From positions 536,851 to 570,066 of the forward strand of contig NW_003122410.1 in NCBI RefSeq assembly GCF_000003605.2: a stretch of DNA of 33,216 bases, read 5' to 3'. This DNA is from Saccoglossus kowalevskii (lineage: Eukaryota > Hemichordata > Enteropneusta > Harrimaniidae). The position numbers were made by a program, and so were the translations under genes. Positions 1 to 13,395 of the stretch are shown here, piece by piece. The notes below the pieces were generated by a model. It had not been told where the DNA came from, did no database searches, and was given only the letters and a program-made list of their open reading frames with translations. Position 1 is the first letter of the stretch. The number at the start of each line of letters is the position of its first letter.

Positions 1-160
1 GGTGTAGATGGACTCTGTCATTTATTTCAACACACACAAACTACTAAATGACAATCCACTGGTTTAGATGGACAGTACCATTTATTTCAACACACACAAA
101 CTACTAAATGACCAATCCACTGGTGTAGATAGACAGTGCCATTTATTGCAACACTCAACT
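1..160 (+). repeat. Tandem repeat, ~60 bp unit, about 2.6 copies
   Basis: Units begin GGTGTAGATGGAC at 1, GGTTTAGATGGAC at 61 and GGTGTAGATAGAC at 122, each containing TTTATTTCAACACACACAAA or a variant. The third copy decays after about 38 bases. The array starts at the window edge and probably extends further left. The small open frame across it (68-295) is repeat-derived. Confidence 0.9.
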
Positions 161-3008
161 CAAGATACATGTCATACCAGTGTTTTTTTTCTGTCATCAG
201 TAGGTATTGTTTATTGTACTGCTTTGTGTGGTTCCGTTTTATGGATTAAATTAACTCTGCTACATGTGCAAATTCACACACGTCTTAAAAACTAATTATG
301 ATCCTGTTGATATGTAATTTTATTTTAAATGTTTAATTACATGTTAATAATGTAATAAAACATTAGAAAATTATTGTTTGCAACATGATTCAACTTGTGC
401 AAATTCTGTTGTAATCCTTCTCATAATGCCAACACCTACCCAAATCCAGAATCCCGACAGAATTATTGTTAAATAAATCTAAATTGCAATTTTCTATAAA
501 TAATTCCTCATAGTTCGAAATTATACCATAAAATCCGTGACTGGTGAAAATTGTCCCAATTTTTCACTTCAATGCACCAATCAGAGCGAGGAATATTCTG
601 GTTCGTACAGCGTTACTCGATAAAACACTGTTTTCATTTGCCGTCCATTAAAAGTAAAATCCAGGAATTTGCAATAAAATGAAACATTTCTCACTAAACA
701 AATCAATCAAAAAGAGTGATATTCAGTTTGACAGATCATCAAGAACTACACAATTTGTTCTCGGATATACAGTAAAAAAGAGCAAAACATTGAAAATTAA
801 CATGAGCTGGGATCAGAGGGGTTAGTTTTTACCCTACTGATTTTTCATTATTTCTAGCTGTATTGACGGACATATAACAAATGCCTCAGTAAGTCTGTCA
901 TTATTGGTACTAATAAATCACATTGGTCTGCCTGGTATCAATTTCCTTAATCTTGTGATTATTAGTGAATTGAATGTTTGTTATCATAATGTCTGTCAAA
1001 GACAGTGTTTCTTGATTTCATTCTCACACCATTCACTATTGGCTGGTGACATACTACCTGTAAAAAATAAACTTTTCCAAATTTCATTGCTGCAGAATTT
1101 CATGATTTTTATTGTCCCGTGAAATCTCATGAAATGAAAACTGTTTACAGTTGTGTGAGAATTTTAAAAACACCGTAATTTGTTTGGATCGCAAAAAAAT
1201 CAAAATGGAGCTTCAATGATCTCTGTTTGCTTGTTTTAACAATGGCACGATGACTAGTGGAAATTAGTTTATTCTCTGAAATCCATACTTTTATATCAAA
1301 TTCTGAGTAATTGAGCCGTCATCTTTTTGGTTTTGATTTCGATGGAAAACCTACCAAATCGGAGTCTGTGTTAACTAATCCCTTCTCTTAATCAGCCATC
1401 TAAGATGTTTTAGAATGACTGCTTGATCTGTTGTATGGAGCTAAAAATGGTCTTTAGTTCCATGATCTATGTAAGCATCTTGAAGATGTGAAATATGATA
1501 GCAATGAGTTTGCTAAGCCTAGGAAATCTATGTCTAAAGGCAAAACATTCATAAACAGGAGGATTTGTCACTTCCTTTAACTTCTAATGTTACTGTTACA
1601 ATTTTGTGAATTTTGCAAGTTGACAAATGTACAATGCAAAGCTGTGAAATATATATAACCTTAAATTAAGAATTATCACCAGTAGCCCCCCCCCCCCCCC
1701 ATTCATAAACAGTCCATGATTGGTGATTACATTTCTAATGGAGCAAAGTCACAACTTTTACTTTCCGTGATCACCTTAATCAGGTTTTTTACTGAAATGA
1801 AACACATTAGGCTGTCGTATGACTACCATGCTTGATTATAATCCATCTTAATGTAACTTGGAAGTTTTTTGGTTTTCACTCGTTTTTTTGTCAGCACCTC
1901 TATCCATATTGAACATAACCCTCAGTTTTGGACACACAGGAAGTTGGTGTGTCAATGGCCCCAAGGAAGTTGTGTAGTGGTGAGTGAAAAAAAAAACTAT
2001 CAAGCATAACATGTGGGATACAGCAGCTCATTTGAATACTGATTTGAGCTCTATTCCCACAAAGTATTTATGAATTTCTCATTTCTCCTGAAAGTATTAG
2101 TACCATATGCACTTGGGTAAAATGACAGAAATCAATGTATGGTCAAAATAAGTTGTATTTGAACCAGGTGCAAACCACAAATTGACAGTTTTGTCTAAAT
2201 ATATAAAAGTACTACTATATTTGCATGATTATTAGCACATGTAAATGACTAAGATGTATCTATGATCAAAATAAGTTTTAATCATTGATTCGGTATACAA
2301 CTAATGTGTTTTTATTAGAGATTTGCTTCTAATATGGTGCGTTCATTGGATGATCTTGTAAGATGTGGTGCCGGGACTCTAAATCATGTAACAAATTGAT
2401 TTTTAAAGCTCCTCGTCTTCATACATCAAATTTATCAGTTTCATATCGTCTTCAACATCATTTCATATTGTCAGTAAATAAACATAAATGGAATATTTTA
2501 ATCATCGTTGTAGTTGAAAATTACTCCAGAACTGTGACTGATTTAAATAAAATGATTCATTTTACCCGCATACCAAGTTGTTGTAGCATGCAATATAACA
2601 TGTGACCTTTAAACATCTCACGCACATATACGATTTTTTTTCAGCTGTTAGCGTGGAACAATAATCTAACCACAATTTCAGGTTTTATCACTTGACCTCG
2701 TGGTTAACCTTACAAATTTGTACGCTGTATACCACATTTGTATGCTGAATAAGATTGGAGATGGCGTAATTGGAATGGACAAGTCATTTGTGTATGGTTC
2801 AATAATTACGACTCTATACAATTGTAATGTGATGAAATATATGAAAGTGTTGCATTGTATTCCCCTGTCACCCCGTCCACTGAGACATTCTGCATGAGGT
2901 GGTAGAATTAATTACATATTCCATTGTCTTGTGTTCATAGAGGCGGCAAAACCAAATTTCATCTTTGAAGAAGTGGCACTTTTGTCAAGACTAAATTTTG
3001 CATTCAAT

Positions 3009-3033
3009 GTGTGTGTGTGTGGGGGGGGGGGGG
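3009..3033 (+). repeat. (GT)n-poly(G) microsatellite
   Basis: GT dinucleotides run straight into a 14-base G run. Such G-runs are prone to sequencing length error. Confidence 0.95.
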
Positions 3034-5333
3034 AGTTGTAGTATATTATGCATGTTGAAATAGGAGAATATTTGAACCAAATTTAATTTTTGTTAACTAA
3101 ATTACTTTATGTTTAAAGTACTTAGAATTTTCAGATATATAAACATAAGTAATATTTTCATAATATGAGATGAAATAGTTATAGATAGTATTATGTGTTA
3201 CCATGGTGACCAGAACAGAAATAATGTTCATTTCTTTTTGTGGGGGTTTATTGTATCACATGCACAACTTCTTAATTTTTTTCCAAACTAAGAATGTTTA
3301 TAGTGAAAATTAAGTACATATTAAATATGAAATATTAATGTGCATTTGTCTTGTTCTGCCCATTTCAAAATTTGATGGTTTCTGATGAGATCAACCAGTT
3401 ATGAATTTTTTAATATATTCTCATTTTCGCATGGCAGAAATGTGACAAATATTATCGTAGTTTATATCAGACACGCTCTCCATTTCTTTGTCAGATTAGT
3501 TCATTGAATTTGAGAAATGAAGTGAAAAAACAAACAGTATGTAAGTGCATTATGACGTCCCAGGGGTGTGAAATGGTGTAAAAAAAAATGTACTTAAATA
3601 TAATAGATAATTTATAGTAAAATTGCTAAATTTATGTTGAAAGCTCTGTTAAGTCTATTTTGCTTATGTCGCTAATTATAATGATTAATTAAAATAAGTA
3701 ATTCAATCATTTCAATATTTTATGCAATTCTGTTTTCGTCTTTTTTTACATTTTAGCTTTATAGCAACAAAATGATAAAAGTTGGAATTTATTAAAATGT
3801 GTTGGGAAGCAGTACAATTTTTATTACAAGTTATATTTTACAGAACCTTCTCTTTCACCCACAGTTTTCTCATTACAAAATAGTCCTGTTTATTGTCCTT
3901 CCTTCAGAAGATTGGGACAAAAATAGCCAAATTTTTTGAGTAAAAACTGAAAATTTACTTAAATTTTGTCTGTTGGCTCCAAAATTACAGTTAATTTCCA
4001 TAAATAATGAAGAATATAAAAAAAAAAAGGTCAGAAAAATTTGGGCAAGAAAGTCTGGTGGTGAAAAGGTGAATGTGGTATAATTTTTAAAAATTTAGAT
4101 TTTAGGCTTATTTTTTCAGGATAAAATACTAAATTAGATAATTAATGAAAAGAGGGGGTTCATATTTGACAAATTTGGAAGGGTTATAATGATTTTTTAA
4201 GACAAATTTAGAGGTAATTTCTAATAAGGAAATGTTCATGTACTTGATATGGGTCAATCTTTTCATAGAATTTAGTCTAGATGTGCTGGTATGCACTTCA
4301 ATATCAATGTTACTACAGCACTTTATTCAGAGTAAGTAAACTTTATTTTATATTACTTGTTATTGATTTTAATTGACCAGTATTAAATACAAGAATCCCA
4401 GGTTTATATTCTGTTACTGGAAAAGGTCAAAGTTCAAACATCAACAAGACAGACTGGGGGGTAATGAGCCCATCATATTAAGTTTATTAGAATTATAGGG
4501 TGACCTGTGTTATTTTTTTTATCTTGTGACCCGATTCATATGTAGTAAATTTTTTGGTTTCAACAACATTTGTTTTTCACATAATGATGCAATGTAAATA
4601 CACCACCTCCAAAAAAAAATTCAAAATTTTCATTTTGAGCAAAACATAGAATAAACTTGTCTGGCCTATTTAGAATCATTTTTTTAGTTGTACTTACTGG
4701 AAATCGCACATCTAGGTATTATCTTGACTCCCACTGGAAACCAGTCCTGCACAGTGGCTCGTAATTGTATATGCTATCTATTTTGCATATAAGTTGTGTC
4801 AGTATTTTGTTTATATATTATTATTATTATTATACGTGATAAACAGGGAAAAACAGGGAATAAACATTAACAGAGCATAACTAATGTGTGTATTTTAAAA
4901 AAGAGGGTGAATAGTTAACTGATGGAACAGCCACATTAAAGGTTTTAGATTGATGCAGATAATAGTTATTTTTTGCCAGTTTAGTGTAATAAAAAGCATA
5001 TAAGAGATTCTTTTATCTTCTGCAGTATGAGTAGGTTTAGGCTAAAAAAAAAATAACAGTACCGGGGATTGGTGGCAGCTGTGTATGTTGGAGGCTGTAT
5101 GTTCATTCGATCCATATTATTGAGGGTTCAACCAATATTAGTCTGGATGTTAGTAAAAGTCCAACCAATAACAGTCTGGCTGGGGGTGAGATAAATTGGA
5201 ATTGTATTTTACAGGTATTGTTAAAAATTAGATAATGTGGTAGAATGCTATAAAAATTCAAAACATATATTTGTGTACTTGCATGAAAAACTTAAACCCC
5301 CCTCCTCTTCTGTTAACACAATGATTAGTCCCT

Positions 5334-5385
5334 AGACAGACAGACATACATATACATACATACATACACACACGCACACACACAT
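5334..5385 (+). repeat. Compound GACA/TACA/CA microsatellite
   Basis: GACAGACAGACA grades into TACATACATACA and then CACACACGCACACACACA. Confidence 0.95.
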
Positions 5386-7044
5386 GTGCAGTTTATAGTG
5401 CAGTGCATTGATGAGGATAGTTGTGAAAGTTACAAGGTAACTGTTCTGGGTCATAGGTATGTTGCGACTTTATATACATTCATTTTAATTTAAACTTTTG
5501 GAGTTTGGCGAAATGGTTCATGATACTGACCTTCTTTTGGCTGGATCACCTTTTCAATTGAGTTTTAAGTATCATGTAATGGAGGTAAATTGCCATTCAC
5601 CCCCAACTGAGTGCAGCCTAGCATGTAACAGTATGCGGATGGTTATAGCATGTGCTTTCTATGCATTCTGTGATGAAGCGTTCTCATGCCAATTTTATAG
5701 TAACAGTAGCAGAATAGTTTTTCATTTGGTTACTCCTATTTCTTTCATATTTGTAAATTTCTCATTTTTTTAAATTTAGAGCAAAGATATTCTAGAATAA
5801 GTTTTCAATGAAGAAATACAGACATGCCATGTTCTACTTGACACATGGCAAATTTTAGCATGTAACGTGCTTCTTGGAAAAAAAAATTTTACGTACAAAA
5901 AGTCGTTGTAAAAAAAAATTAAACAGTGAAAGCCAAATGCATTACAAAGCTATTCTAATATTGTTTTGGGTTAATATTTGTTATAAGAGTAACCATGACA
6001 ATCACTTGATAATGCTATAAAAATATTTTTAAACATAAATCATCTCATAATATTGTCTTGGCTGGATAGCGTCATCCAGTTAATTAGTTATACTGTATTA
6101 AGCATATTGTTACAAACTGATGTCTGTAATACTATTTCCTAAAAATATACCTACTAAATACTCAAATTATGTGAAATGATTTGGATCTAAAATAGATTTT
6201 AATTTATAAATAAATAATAATAATCAGTCAGTTTTGTTTGCATCTTTTTGAACAAAATGTTAGCAGGCATTCATTAAAAATATATTTTAAGTTGGAAAAA
6301 TATATTTCCGGTAATTTTTTTTATTTGATTCTCCAATAATATGTGTAGATATAATTCTGTCTAGCTGAGAGTTGATAAAAGGTACAATTTTCTATGTATT
6401 GCATTAGACTAAGCTGATTTAAAAAAAAAAAAAAAACTGCACATTTAAATGTATCATAGTTCAGTGTTCGACATGTACTATTAACCAGTATGGTCACAGA
6501 ATCGTGTCTTCATGATTACCACAGTACATAGAAGACTTGAAATTGAAATAATTGTGCGAGAAAAAAAAAAGAGAAATTCTTTACTCATTATTTTCTTCTC
6601 AGTGCTAGCAGTAAAAGTTGATGCATTATTGCCATGGTTACAGCATAATTCTCATCATCTGTGTACACAGTTCTGGTGCTCATGCTGGTGGCAAGCTTTG
6701 ATCCACAGTTTAATCTGAACTCTTTTGTAGAAAAACATGTGAGAAGATTAACCCATCATCAACCTGGGCTAGTTTAGCTTGTTGGGCCCAGACCATCATA
6801 TCTTGGTATTACATGTACATTGTATGAACAAATCTTTTCTAAAATCCGAAAAAATTCTTCTCCACATTTAATCTTATGTCATGATAAATACTAACAAGTT
6901 GTCCAATCTTGCTTACCAGTCAGTATATCTTAATACTTGAGCTATGCCACCAACAATAATCTACTGTCTAGAAATGTCAAATTTTATATTTTTCTCTAAA
7001 TATACACTTGTGTACTGAATACATATTATAGCCACAAAATACAT

Positions 7045-7173
7045 AAAGGGCGGCAGTAGTCGTGTCGCGTCCTGTTCGATATGGAACTCATAGCGATGTA
7101 TACAACGCGTGTAAAATACATGGTTTATTTACATGAAATTTGAACACGCGCTGCGCGACGACCACCGTGCTTT
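7045..7173. mobile_element. CpG-rich imperfect inverted repeat, MITE-like
   Basis: The left arm (7045-7079, starting AAAGGGCGGCAGTAGTCG) and the reverse complement of the right arm (7138-7173, starting AAAGCACGGTGGTCG) share AAAG, a (G)GTCGT(GT)CGCG core and TGTTC, with small indels. The roughly 60-bp centre holds TGTATACA and GTAAAATACATGG. Both arms carry several CpGs in an otherwise CpG-poor, AT-rich setting. No clean target-site duplication seen and no coding capacity, so a non-autonomous element is likely but unproven. Confidence 0.45.
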
Positions 7174-7400
7174 AAGTGATAACAACATGCAATCTCCCAA
7201 CATTTTCTCTTGATTGTGTTTCAAAATATTAACCTTTTTGCCAGAAAATTAAAGAAACAAAGAAAAAGAAGCCAAATTTAGTGTTTCAGGAGTGAAATGC
7301 TGTCACTAAATGATACATGTGTATGGTCAGTCCTTAAAAGTTTTAATAACAATATCTGATGCTTTCCCCTATAATCAATTGACCCTCCCCTCGAAAGTGT

Positions 7401-7560
7401 CATTAATAATCAGTAGAGTATTTGCTCTTTTACAAACGCATGCACTTTGTTTAAATAATCTGTTAAAAAAATATGTATACAAAAATTGCATTGAAACATA
7501 TTTGTTTGGTTTGCATTCATTGGTAATGTGCTTGTAATAAAGTAAATACAGTAATTAATG
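7401..7560. mobile_element. MITE-like element A of a three-copy family
   Basis: The left arm GTATTTGCTCTTTTACAAAC (7418-7437) pairs with the right arm GCTTGTAATAAAGTAAATAC (7530-7549) as an imperfect terminal inverted repeat; the outer bases CATTAAT/ATTAATG also pair. The internal ~90 bp is AT-rich and non-coding. The arms resemble those at 14551-14691 and 22951-23066. Confidence 0.55.
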
Positions 7561-8362
7561 CCCTCTCCCTATTAGTAAAGTGGTCATCCCTTAAAGATTT
7601 CTGCAACTGATATTGATTAATGGGTATAGAAACTGTAAATCTAATTAGTGTTCTGTATAGTGTGTTGTAAGGGTGACAGTCGGACATCAATGCCCTCTCC
7701 CCATAAGTTTAGTGGTCATCCTTTATCTAAAATTGTTATTGATTAAATTTGTATTGTCGGCAAAATTGTGTTTGAAGCCTTTGGCATGTTACGGTAAGTC
7801 ATATGTGTACTGTATTAAATACAACACCTACACATTTTTGCAAGGTATCCACGTTGTCAATAGCCGAACATTTCCAAGCAGTTCCGTAGCTTCAGTTGTG
7901 ATTGAGTTTTCTAGTATCAAACAAGGACTATATTACATAATCAATAATCTATGTAAAGCATTTTCCATTCAGATTAGTCTGTGATACACAAAGCACTTAT
8001 GAGTTGTTTTCTGAATAGGCATTAAGTCCTTTCCATTTTAATTTATTATAATCTGTTTTACTCAATAATGTTACCACAACGTCCAAGCGAACTTAGAAAA
8101 TTATGTACTTCCCAGGTTAGTTGTGTTTAGCATGCTCCAGTAGAAGAATTCAAACAGTAATGCATGATGGGATTTATTGTAGATGGTTAATGAAATGGCG
8201 CAATGCAGCAGGTTTGTATAGTGTGTTGTAAGAGTGATATTCACCCATCCATGCCCTCCCCCCATAAGTGTAGTGGTCATTCCTTAAAGATTTCTGCAAC
8301 TGATATTGATTAATGGATGTAGAAACTGTAAATCTAATTAGTGTTCTGTATGGGGTGACAGT
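7559..8362 (+). repeat. ~130-bp direct repeat, three partial copies
   Basis: Copies begin TGCCCTCTCC at 7559 and 7691 (period 132) and TGCCCTCCCC at 8252. The first and third share about 100 bp, including CATCCCTTAAAGATTTCTGC or its variant, AACTGATATTGATTAATGG and AAACTGTAAATCTAATTAG, ending in GTTCTGTATRG. TAGTGTGTTGTAAGRGTGA precedes both later copies. The ~400 bp between copies two and three is unrelated. Confidence 0.85.
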
Positions 8363-8922
8363 AAGCCACCTATGTTAAGCATATTAAATTTCAGCTATGT
8401 GATAAATGTCATGTGATATTTAATAATCGACTGTCTTTCATAACACACTTGTTTAAGGCTAATTGTCAACAGTATTGTGTCTGGAATAGCTTCAAAATCG
8501 TTTTTAACTTCTAAAAATTTGTTTTAAATCCCTCATTTCGATACGTTCGTGGATATGATGCTCATAGTCATCATTTAGTACAATTTGTCGTGTGACACAA
8601 AATTTTAGTCATCATTATTGTCAACTTTTGTGACAATGACAGTCTTGGTAACTTCAAAACAATGACACTACTGTCTTCTATTGTATTTGAGGAAATGTAA
8701 AGAAACTTTTCTAAAACCGCTTATAGTGGGCGAACTTAAGTGCTGGTCTAATTGATTGTTGATGACTAATTCTGCTGTATAACTGATGGATAATCCTCAT
8801 TGTGAATGTGTGAGTGTGTGCATATTTTTATCACAGGCATGCCGAAACATGATGCCCAACAAGAACTCCAAGCAGTCAGATCAACTTAAAATACTAAAAA
8901 GTAATTTGAGAAAAACAATTAG

Positions 8923-9330
8923 CTGAGAAAATTGATTGAAAAAAAATCTGTCCATGACTGTAGCTGTAAACTTGTTAATGATGAACTGCAATTGGCTGAT
9001 ATTGTTTACAAACGTGGAATGTCAGTAATTTGGAGTCTGTCAAACTTCCTTGATGAGCTCAGCAGTAAAAGCTGTGGAGCAGGGAGTGTTGATGGCAGGT
9101 CATGAAGGTCTCCAATAACATATACCATGGGTATAGATGGAGGAAAATTAAAATACTTGCAGTTAGCGTCTAACACCACCAACACGGTTGTTTTCTGTGC
9201 CTTCAAGGTATGGGCATATTCACAGTATTACTTTCTATCTTTCCATTTACATCTCTGTAACCCTGGGGGCTTTAACTCCTTCATGGGGTCTGAATCCCTA
9301 TACATTATCTATAGTTTTGTAAGTGTTTGA
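8923..9330 (+). pseudogene. Possible decayed coding fragment, family unknown
   Basis: Reading from 8923, one frame stays open for 60 codons, meets TGA at 9103-9105, then stays open to 9330; a donor-like CAAG|GTATGG lies at 9211/9212. The base composition is more mixed than its neighbours and the translation around 8953-9000 (HDCSCKLVNDELQLADIVYK) looks protein-like. I do not recognise a family. It could be a remnant of a transposon or processed gene, or chance; the antisense frame 9006-9206 is also open. Confidence 0.2.
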
Positions 9331-9995
9331 GATACGCGTGTACACTTTGAACAATTATCTCACTGCGGTTCCATTTGGCGTCACTGTTTGTTCCAGCTAC
9401 CTACTCTCATTCACTCTCGTATTCATAAGTTGATAAGTAATCCACCATTAACAATTAATGTTACTGTGAAATCAATTACCACATAGGTACCTATGTAAAT
9501 TGCGATCCAGCTTTGAAAAAAAAGGCTCTGTGTGGTTAATATGGTTACCCGTAGTATATTATTCTTGTGTATTGGTCCCTCGAATACATTTTTTTTGCTA
9601 ATTGTACATGTATACAAGTTTTTGTATTATTGTAATAAGAGAAAGCAGGTTATCAAAATAAGAAACCAATCCATATGTCTCGCAGTCTTTTATTTCGTAC
9701 AGGTCCCAAGTTTATTTGTATTTATACCAGTTATACTGGATTTGTTTTACTAAAATCTCATCTCTTCAGAGACAAAGATTAAAATGTAAAAGCTTATTCT
9801 CTATAATAAGAAGTACGGGTTATAGTGTAAGCCGTTGAGTTTTTTGATGCATTTTGGTGATTTAAGGGTTTTAGAGATATTGCATGGTGCTCTTCACATC
9901 AAATGAACAATTTCAGTGTTCATTTTAAAGAACAAAGTTTATTCCATTTCTACTATGAGCAAGAACAATTCACGATATGGAGAAACACATTTAAC

Positions 9996-10046
9996 AGACA
10001 TGTGATAGACATGTGATAGACATGTGATAGATATGTGATAGACATG
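9996..10046 (+). repeat. 11-bp minisatellite (AGACATGTGAT)n
   Basis: About 4.6 copies of AGACATGTGAT in head-to-tail order, with one C-to-T change in the fourth copy. Confidence 0.95.
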
Positions 10047-12940
10047 CATTATTTCATGCTGGATGTTCATAGTTTGACAATAAGTTGTTCACAATAAATT
10101 ACATTTTCTTTTCAAATTCGTGCGAAATGTGTGAAATGATAAGCGATAAGACTTTCATACATCATATTGACTTTTAACCCCATTGTACGCAAACACTGAT
10201 CGGTTCGATATGTGCGAATGACGAATTTGCAGCGGCCCCATTTCACAGAATGGAATATTTAAGGGAACTCGGAAAAGGTAAATTGTTCAATCAGCACAGC
10301 TAATTGATTGTTTTGTCTTGTTATTTTAGTTTTCCCATTTTCACTGCTACAGAATTTTGTGAATTTCACTAACTTGTGAGATTTGTAAAAATGTCTCTCA
10401 CAAAATGTAAGCAGTGAACAGTATTCAGCCCCAACAAATTATCCAAACTCAAGTCACTCAGACAAAACCATCTTCAAATCTGGGACTGAATTTAATGATG
10501 GGTATTATAACACATCCATCTTAATATATATGTATATATCTCTTAGAACTGTATTAGCTTAAAATATTACTGACATGTTCAAATATGTGATAATATTCAA
10601 TCAGCAAAGTTCAAAAAGTGCTTTTGATAAGAATAATTAATCATTACTAGCATTCCAAAAAATGAAAGTTGCCGCCATTTGTGGTGGGTAATGAAAAAGA
10701 TAACATGGAAGATACTAGGGACATTTGAAAGGGTTACCCACGATGCATGAGTGACGATGTAATCTCCTAAATACTGATAATGAATTTTATGTAAATTTAA
10801 AATTTGAAAATATGATGTTATCATTACTGAATGCACCAGACCACACATTATAGGAACACATGTTTTTAAGAGCATTTTAAACTGGCAAAACATTATGTAT
10901 TCCAGTCCTAACAGATATTACCAATTTATTAGTCAGTTTTGTGGCTTTCTTTTTTTAACCAAAAATTAACATGTCAATTTTTTTTTTGCAATGACTAATA
11001 TGTATTGGCAAATTGGATATTAGGTATATCTCTACTGACTCAGAAATGACGTCATTTGAGAGGACATCTTTATTGACAAGACTGGCAGGGCATGATGCAA
11101 TTTGGAATGAGAGGAAGCTCTTGCAGGTGGCTTATTAATTAGTATGATTTCTGAAATGAACAAGCATCAGATGTAATTCCAGGTGCTTGGTTGTTAATAA
11201 AGTTCATATTTTATTAATCAGGTTACCGGGGTAATCCATTTATCCTCTGTTATTATATTTTTGAACATAGAGGTCAAATTTTTTCACCATTAATACAATA
11301 TTTTGTTCAATTTTGTTTAAGACCTGTTTAAGATTCATTAGATCTGAATAAAAACAGAAATTTTAGCAAAATACGTAAAGATGTGTAGTTTTCCTGACAG
11401 AATAAATTATTTTCGATGGAATAATGATTATGTAATAATTGCCAATTTCATGTATCAGCCTTTGGTGTATTGCAAGCATTTTATATATTTCAGTCAGGAA
11501 AAAATTGTGTTTATTCTAGCTTGTTGTATTTCTTAAATTAAAACTTTTGCTTAACCTTTGACACTGAGGGTATTGTCTCAATATGTTACACTTGATCTCA
11601 CCCCAGTTCACTTTGTTTTCTTAATGCCTGGTTCAGGCAATGTTCAATGCTCAGTCAATTGAAATTGTATCAAATATGGAAAACAAATTGGCTTTAAAAG
11701 TTTGAGTGAAAGAAATCATTGGACACAATTGTGTACATTGTTTACACTATTACTCGTTGCGATTATAGTCAATTACATAAAGCTGCTATGTAATGTAGAC
11801 TTATTGCACTCTAATAGTTACCAACATGAGATTATTCAATGTTAGTTCTATATATCAGTATCAAACATAAGAAGCTGAAAACCCTGCTTTCCCAATCGTC
11901 AGTGGCGGGCAATACACTGCTTCAAAAGCATCAGTTTTAGCTCCTTGTACAGTTGTTGGCCATCTATTTTTTCTCCATTAACAAAGTTTAATTTGGGTTT
12001 GATTTCCCATGTTGCTTCAAGGGGATTACTTGTGTCGGCTCTGTGTTGTAATGTGTAATCAGGCGCACAGAAACACAATTTTTTCCCTCTTCAAGTATTA
12101 TATGACTTTTCCCTCCCCTGGGGAGTTAGGTTTGAGGACAAAACTAATATTTGAGGTTGACTCACCTTGAATACATTCGTTGTTACAAATATTAAAAAAT
12201 TATGCAATACCATATTTTCTCTATATTACATGTACAATGCCATTTGTATGGTCCATTTTTTTAAACACACCAACCATGTTTTGATCCATTGATCCGTTTT
12301 TATAAGCTGAAGATATGGCATGTATGGTACTTGTGTTGAGAATTGAGAATTTTCTATGTTTTTTCCTTCGTCTAAATTATGTGTACCATATTTCTTCTAT
12401 TAGTAGCGCATATATTTATTTAAATAATTGGTATGCCTGTGGTCAAATATTTTCTCAAATTATACAATAAAATACAATGTTTGGTTGATGCGAGCTTCTA
12501 TTTCAGCTAATACAGTATGTAGATCAAATCTGAATAATTTTTCCCGCCATTGTCATAGTGCAGCATTTTCCAAATTTGCCTGTATTTTTCTTTCAATTCT
12601 TTGTTAATTTTGAACCAAATAGACATAATATTGTATGCCCAACAGTTCTTAATCAAAATTGTTTAAAAATTATGAAAAAAAAAATATAGTAGACTTTTTT
12701 TGTGAAAGGTGGCAAAAGTTAGTTTGGCATTCAAAAGGTTAATTCATTTTCATAATGTTCCTTGTGATTTAGCAGGATGTGGGAGGATACTTTCACTTTA
12801 ATCATTTCATATTTCTGGTTTTGTAGATAATGGTAACTATTGTGTCTGAATTATTAATATTATAACATATTTCACACTTTGTCAAATTTGGTATTACTAC
12901 TAGGTGCTATTTATACTGCCTTTATCTACAGAGGGACAGT

Positions 12941-13000
12941 GTTGCTATGCAGGGCAGTGTGTTGCTATGCAGGGCAGTGTGTTGCTATGCAGGGCAGTGT
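12941..13000 (+). repeat. Three perfect copies of a 20-bp unit
   Basis: GTTGCTATGCAGGGCAGTGT is repeated three times with no difference, preceded by a degenerate half-copy (GAGGGACAGT). Perfect identity suggests recent expansion. Confidence 0.97.
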
Positions 13001-13040
13001 ACAGCTGAATGTTTACATTTGAATGATATTTGTGTTATTG

Positions 13041-13395
13041 CATGACAATAAGCTCTATTGTTTGCTTGGAGTCCCTGTCCACGTCTAATTTGCATAATCA
13101 TGTACTAGTATTTTTATTGGCTTAACAAAAAGTTCTATTGTTTGATGGAATCCCTGTCCACATCTAATTTCCATAATCATCATGTACTAGTATTTTTGTT
13201 TGCATGACAAAAAGCTCCATTGTTTGCTTGGAATCCCTGTCTACATCTAATTTGCATAATCATCATGTACTAGTATTTTTATTGGCTTGACAAAAAGCTC
13301 TATTGTTTGCTTGGAATCCCTGTCTACATCTAATTTGCATAATCATCATGTATGCTATTTGCATGACAGTAAGCTCTATTGTTGTCATGGGAGTT
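13041..13395 (+). repeat. ~80-bp satellite-like array, about 4.5 copies
   Basis: Units start (C)ATGACAAWAAGCTCTATTG or CTTRACAAAAAG... at 13041, 13121, 13203, 13286 and 13362, spacings 80, 82, 83 and 76. Each carries TTGCTTGGAATCCCTGTC, CATCTAATTTGCATAATC and CATGTACTAGTATTTTT. The two small opposing open frames at 13263-13490 fall inside or beside the array and are not genes. Confidence 0.93.

Larger units (their letters stand above)
161..7040. other. Non-coding AT-rich stretch upstream of the gene
   Basis: No open frame with protein-like composition on either strand. Simple repeats: C15 at 1686-1700, (GT)n then G14 at 3009-3033, (ATT)n at 4817-4832, a GACA/TACA/CA compound microsatellite at 5334-5385, and A16 at 6421-6436. 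A short imperfect repeat CCAACCAATA...GTCTGG occurs at 5129 and 5161. X-box-like palindromes occur at 3197, 5429, 5989 and 6628. Confidence 0.7.
8375..12930. other. Non-coding stretch with one possible decayed reading frame
   Basis: AT-rich; holds the 11-bp minisatellite at 9996-10046 and a possibly degenerate frame at 8923-9330. No other signal recognised; open frames at 9532-9753 and 10597-10893 (minus) have no protein character. Confidence 0.6.

Noticed and set aside
5046-5200. Possible tRNA-derived SINE (GGGGATTGGTGGC..., TTCGATCC)
   Set aside because: The B-box-like TTCGATCC is present, but no matching A box at the right distance and no tail or target duplication.
5498-5773. 91-codon open frame
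   Set aside because: Composition (Phe, Cys, Ser, Ile) is what AT-rich non-coding DNA gives; no splice borders or family recognised.
7673-7984. 103-codon open frame
   Set aside because: Begins inside the ~130-bp repeat and has no recognisable domain; hydrophobic stretches come from T-rich DNA.
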